In this document: one piece after another, positions 61,409 through 64,000 of the stretch
Layout of the letters: every line of letters starts with the position of its first letter
Numbering within the stretch: position 1 is the first letter of the stretch
Source of the DNA: an uncultured Aquimarina sp.
Lineage (GTDB): Bacteria > Bacteroidota > Bacteroidia > Flavobacteriales > Flavobacteriaceae
Direction: 5' to 3'
DNA length: 64,000 nt
NCBI GenBank assembly: GCA_947496355.1
Contig: CANMCO010000010.1
Coordinates: 124,001-188,000 of the forward strand
Notes under the pieces: model-generated
What the model was told of the DNA's origin: nothing
Database searches by the model: none
What the model saw: only the letters and a program-made list of their open reading frames with translations
Program-made: the position numbers and the translations under genes

Positions 61409-61519
61409 GTGAAAAAACTTAAACTTAATGAAGTAAACTTAATAGAGCTTATAGATGAGTACAAAGATGTTCAGGATGATGTTTCAAAAATCAACGGAAG
61501 CGCTTGCCTTAAGAAATAG
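61409..61519 (+). CDS. Possible 36-residue peptide with KKLKLN start
   Basis: A GTG-started frame encodes 36 residues starting KKLKLNEVNLIELIDEY and ending NGSACLKK. The KKLKLN beginning is like the leader in the RiPP precursor at 1403, but no Gly-Gly is present and only one Cys follows. It lies alone in the gap between prfA and a lipoprotein gene, both on the other strand. It may be a small peptide gene, a decayed precursor, or chance; no RBS or promoter is clear. Confidence 0.35.
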   Translation: MKKLKLNEVNLIELIDEYKDVQDDVSKINGSACLKK

Positions 61520-61545
61520 TAGGTTAGGCCTTATATAATCTTTTA

Positions 61546-62541
61546 TTAATTAGCTGTGGTTATTTGTCCAAGCTCGATAACTTCAAAATTATCTAATGAT
61601 ACTTGCCGTAGGTTTCTGAGATCATCATTATCCCAATTATCATTGGGCGCCCCAGTGATGAACATATCAGAACCTACATCAGCAAGCATTAAACCATATT
61701 TTTTCATTGCTCTAAGAATAACTTGATTGGTTGCTGAAAAACCGCTAATATCATAATCTGCTTTAAGTCTTAATCTTCCTCCAAACGGCAATAATTCATC
61801 ACTCACATTACCTGAAACCAAATGGCGTGCAGGATGTACGTATCCTTCATATATTTTTGAGCGGGTAATAGTAAATCGAATTGCATGATCTATTTCTCCT
61901 TTTTCAATCTCTGGATAACGTATCAATAATGGGAATATAGGTAGGCCGGCAGCATCTGCAGATGTCCAACCGTCTGTTCTAAAGGCAACAGTATTTAAAT
62001 TAAAAACTGCCGCAGAAGAAACCTCAAAACCATCTCCTGCTTGATCTGTATTGTACAACTCATATAACATTCCATTCTGTACATCTACTGCAATCACATG
62101 ACTATCTCCTGCACCATTTCCTTCTATAGGAGCATTTAGCGGAATTGGAAATGGTCCAGCATCACTCTCGTCCCCATAGTTACCATCATAATTATTTGCT
62201 CGAAATGTTATTGGCACTTCAGGTTGATTGCCCTTAACAACAACATATGGGATACCTATTGGAGCACCTTGGTACAAACCGCTTCCAAAATCAGCAAATA
62301 AACTCTCGCTTAGCCCTATATTGCTTAAAATTAACTCTGAATTAGCATCGACAGGACTATTAGAAATATCTATATTTAATGGATGATCTGCAGGAAATAT
62401 TTGGATATTTTCTGCTTCGGATAAGTCATTTCCCGTAATATCCGGATTATTAGGAGTTCCCTCAGAATCATCTGAAGAACAGGAAATCAATAAAATGGAA
62501 ATCGTAAATAAAACGGAAATATATGATGCTGGGGTTCTCAT
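61546..62541 (-). CDS. Lipoprotein of a widespread family of unknown function
   Basis: The 331-residue protein has a lipoprotein signal (ILLISCSSDDSE, Cys near 21). The rest contains many conserved-looking blocks: FPADHPLNIDIS, GIPYVVV, PLNAPIEG, DSHVIAVD, LYELYNT, GWTSADAAGLPIFP, HPARHLVSG, ADYDISGF and FITGAPNDNW. I recall similar proteins in several phyla with no known function. Expected on the envelope. Single gene. Confidence 0.75.
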   Translation of the reverse strand: MRTPASYISVLFTISILLISCSSDDSEGTPNNPDITGNDLSEAENIQIFPADHPLNIDISNSPVDANSELILSNIGLSESLFADFGSGLYQGAPIGIPYVVVKGNQPEVPITFRANNYDGNYGDESDAGPFPIPLNAPIEGNGAGDSHVIAVDVQNGMLYELYNTDQAGDGFEVSSAAVFNLNTVAFRTDGWTSADAAGLPIFPLLIRYPEIEKGEIDHAIRFTITRSKIYEGYVHPARHLVSGNVSDELLPFGGRLRLKADYDISGFSATNQVILRAMKKYGLMLADVGSDMFITGAPNDNWDNDDLRNLRQVSLDNFEVIELGQITTAN

Positions 62542-62652
62542 ATTGTTAGTTTGTATAGCTGTTTAACGACAAAAATTAATAAATATTTCGCCTTAGTTGA
62601 AGAGTGCAGTTCGGTTCTTTTCTGAAATTCAGCTATCTTCATAAGAATATAT

Positions 62653-63144
62653 ATGATGAGTAATTTTCAAAAAATAGGATTAGGAGGTGGTTGCCACTGG
62701 TGTACAGAAGCAGTTTTTCAATCTTTGAAAGGTGTATATAAAGTAGAGCAAGGATATATCAAAAGTTACAATGAAAATACCTATTTTTCTGAAGCTGTAC
62801 TTGTACATTTTGATCCAAAAAAGATTTCTCTTAGTGACCTTATTGAGATTCATTTACATACACACAAAAGCACATCTAATCATAGTTTTAGAAAAAAATA
62901 TAGAAGCGCCATCTATTATTTCGAAACATATGAAAAGGAAAGACTTGAAATAATTCTTAACAAACTGCAACCAGTTTTTACTAATAATTTAATTACCCAA
63001 GTTTTGAGGTTTAATGAATTTAAACCCTCAAGAATTGAACTTCTCGACTATTATTTAAATAATCCTGAAAAGCCTTTTTGTAAAAGGTATATCAATCCCA
63101 AATTAGATTTTCTAAGAGAAAAATATACTAACGTGATTAAATAA
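62653..63144 (+). CDS. msrA: Peptide-methionine (S)-S-oxide reductase MsrA-like
   Basis: The 163-residue protein follows the MsrA fold: GGGCHWCTEAVFQSLKGV, VEQGY, EAVLVHFDPKKISLSDLIEIHLHTHKST and YRSAIYYF. The catalytic Cys is present, but the usual GCFWC is GCHWC, the Phe at the active site changed to His. A further Cys is near the C-terminus (PFCKRY). It repairs oxidised methionine; the change may affect substrate binding. The stop codon touches that of purM without a gap. Confidence 0.85.
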   Translation: MMSNFQKIGLGGGCHWCTEAVFQSLKGVYKVEQGYIKSYNENTYFSEAVLVHFDPKKISLSDLIEIHLHTHKSTSNHSFRKKYRSAIYYFETYEKERLEIILNKLQPVFTNNLITQVLRFNEFKPSRIELLDYYLNNPEKPFCKRYINPKLDFLREKYTNVIK

Positions 63145-64000
63145 TTAATAGATATACTCCCCAAACTCACTTTTGATGGTTAGTTTTTTTGCATCAGAAG
63201 CCTCTACTCTACCTACGATTTGAGCATTTACATTAAAGCTTTTGGAAATTGAAATAATTTCTTCTGCAGTTTCAGGAGAAACATATAACTCCATACGATG
63301 CCCCATATTAAATACCTGATACATTTCTTTCCAATCTGTACCAGAATTCTCCTGAATTAGTTTAAACAAAGGAGGAACATCAAATAAATTGTCTTTTATG
63401 ACATGAAGGTTGTCTATAAAATGAAGAATCTTTGTTTGCGCACCACCACTACAGTGGACCATCCCATGAATGGTTTCGCTATCAAATTTTGAAAGTATTT
63501 TCTTAATAATAGGCGCATAGGTTCTGGTTGGTGATAGCACTAATTTACCTGCATCAATAGGTGCATCTTTCACAGCATCTGTAAGTTTTGTTTGACCAGA
63601 ATATACCAAATCAGAAGGAACTGAAGGATCAAAGCTTTCAGGATATTTGTTTGCAAGAATCTTACTAAATACATCATGACGAGCAGAAGTTAATCCGTTA
63701 CTCCCCATACCGCCATTATACTCTTTTTCGTAACTAGCTTGACCAAAAGATGCCAATCCAACAATAACATCCCCAGCTTTTATATTTGCATTATCAATTA
63801 CATCTTTGCGTTTCATACGAGCGGTAACCGTAGAATCTACTATTATGGTTCTTACCAGGTCGCCAACATCGGCAGTTTCGCCTCCTGTAGAATGAATTTG
63901 CACTCCGAAACTTTTAAGTTCTTCAAGTAATTCTTCTGTACCATTTATAATAGCCGAAATTACTTCTCCCGGGATTAGATTTTTATTCCTCCCGATAGTC
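63145..64000 (-). CDS. purM: Phosphoribosylformylglycinamidine cyclo-ligase, C-terminal part (partial)
   Basis: The gene continues past the right edge; about 285 C-terminal residues are visible. GGETADVGDLVRT, GDVIVGLASFGQASYEKEYNGGMGSNGLT and IHGMVHCSGGAQTKIL are the PurM features (Bacteroidota type), making AIR from FGAM in purine synthesis. The real start is outside the window; an internal GTG at 63903 is not the true start. The stop is directly adjacent to the msrA stop. Confidence 0.92.
   Translation of the reverse strand, partial: TIGRNKNLIPGEVISAIINGTEELLEELKSFGVQIHSTGGETADVGDLVRTIIVDSTVTARMKRKDVIDNANIKAGDVIVGLASFGQASYEKEYNGGMGSNGLTSARHDVFSKILANKYPESFDPSVPSDLVYSGQTKLTDAVKDAPIDAGKLVLSPTRTYAPIIKKILSKFDSETIHGMVHCSGGAQTKILHFIDNLHVIKDNLFDVPPLFKLIQENSGTDWKEMYQVFNMGHRMELYVSPETAEEIISISKSFNVNAQIVGRVEASDAKKLTIKSEFGEYIY

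Noticed and set aside
1..64000. CRISPR arrays, insertion sequences, prophage, rRNA or integrons
   Set aside because: No regularly spaced repeats, transposase, integrase, phage structural genes or rRNA stretches were seen.

Overview
The window looks like chromosomal DNA of a marine-type member of the family Flavobacteriaceae (phylum Bacteroidota). The genus cannot be fixed from sequence alone; an Aquimarina-like organism is a guess. The reasons are: AT-rich DNA with almost no Shine-Dalgarno sequences; many promoters with the Bacteroidota -7 box TAnnTTTG, several preceded by TTG or TTTG at 19-23 bp; SCSDDD-type lipoprotein signals; a type IX secretion (type B) sorting domain; a BirA without a DNA-binding domain; and gene orders typical of flavobacteria (rluD-PASTA-ddl-coaD; rsfS-ftsH-LUD-cdsA-psd-ACBP; tRNA-Glu pair-rpsT). 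I see no prophage, insertion sequence, CRISPR array or rRNA operon. Coding density is high and no gene-free stretch exceeds 300 bp; the longest are about 270 bp (5127-5394 and 39852-40122).

Layout. 1-6.3 kb: a cut-off membrane protein, a TPR membrane protein, an orphan ribosomal-peptide (RiPP) precursor, pyruvate carboxylase and a lipoprotein. 6.3-9.3 kb: a complete TRAP transporter of the 2-oxoacid/lactate type. 9.4-14.4 kb: yaaA, a cold-shock gene, rluD, a PASTA protein, ddl, coaD and a VOC protein. 14.5-17.1 kb: a DUF1800/DUF1501 pair. 17.2-18.6 kb: a GyrI-like protein and a methyltransferase. 18.6-20.9 kb: a tightly overlapping three-gene operon of an Lgt-like protein, a tetraether-synthase-like radical SAM enzyme and a two-helix membrane peptide. 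21-26.9 kb: SulP transporter, M14 peptidase, NUDIX/pyrE, SRPBCC, birA. 26.9-31.7 kb: rsfS-ftsH, then phospholipid synthesis (cdsA, psd, ACBP). 31.8-39.9 kb: valS, a DUF1573 protein, an aspartyl protease with PDZ, an aminotransferase, murB, an NqrM-like protein and an ECF sigma factor. 40-48.7 kb: lipA, gap, a hybrid histidine kinase, lpxK, a Nif3-like protein, a coiled-coil protein that has lost its zinc ribbon, and a glycosyltransferase. 48.7-55.3 kb: rpsT, two tRNA-Glu, proS, a Trp/Gly-rich lipoprotein, an OmpP1/FadL porin flanked by long hairpins, and a T9SS cargo protein. 55.4-64 kb: folE, cysS, yidD, canonical lgt, a GH5 protein with a changed catalytic residue, prfA, a lipoprotein, an MsrA-like protein and the 3' part of purM.

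Most of the window is housekeeping. The best candidate for an undescribed system is the 18.6-20.9 kb operon. It pairs an Lgt paralogue lacking the canonical His and Asn of the active site with a radical SAM enzyme whose cysteine pattern matches archaeal tetraether lipid synthase, while a normal Lgt is encoded separately at 58 kb. Other points worth a look are the orphan RiPP precursor at 1.4 kb, the GH5 acid/base Glu-to-Lys change at 59.65 kb, and the perfect 17- and 18-bp hairpins around the OmpP1-like gene. In several genes a TAnnTTTG box lies inside or just downstream of the longest possible start codon, so I moved those starts downstream.
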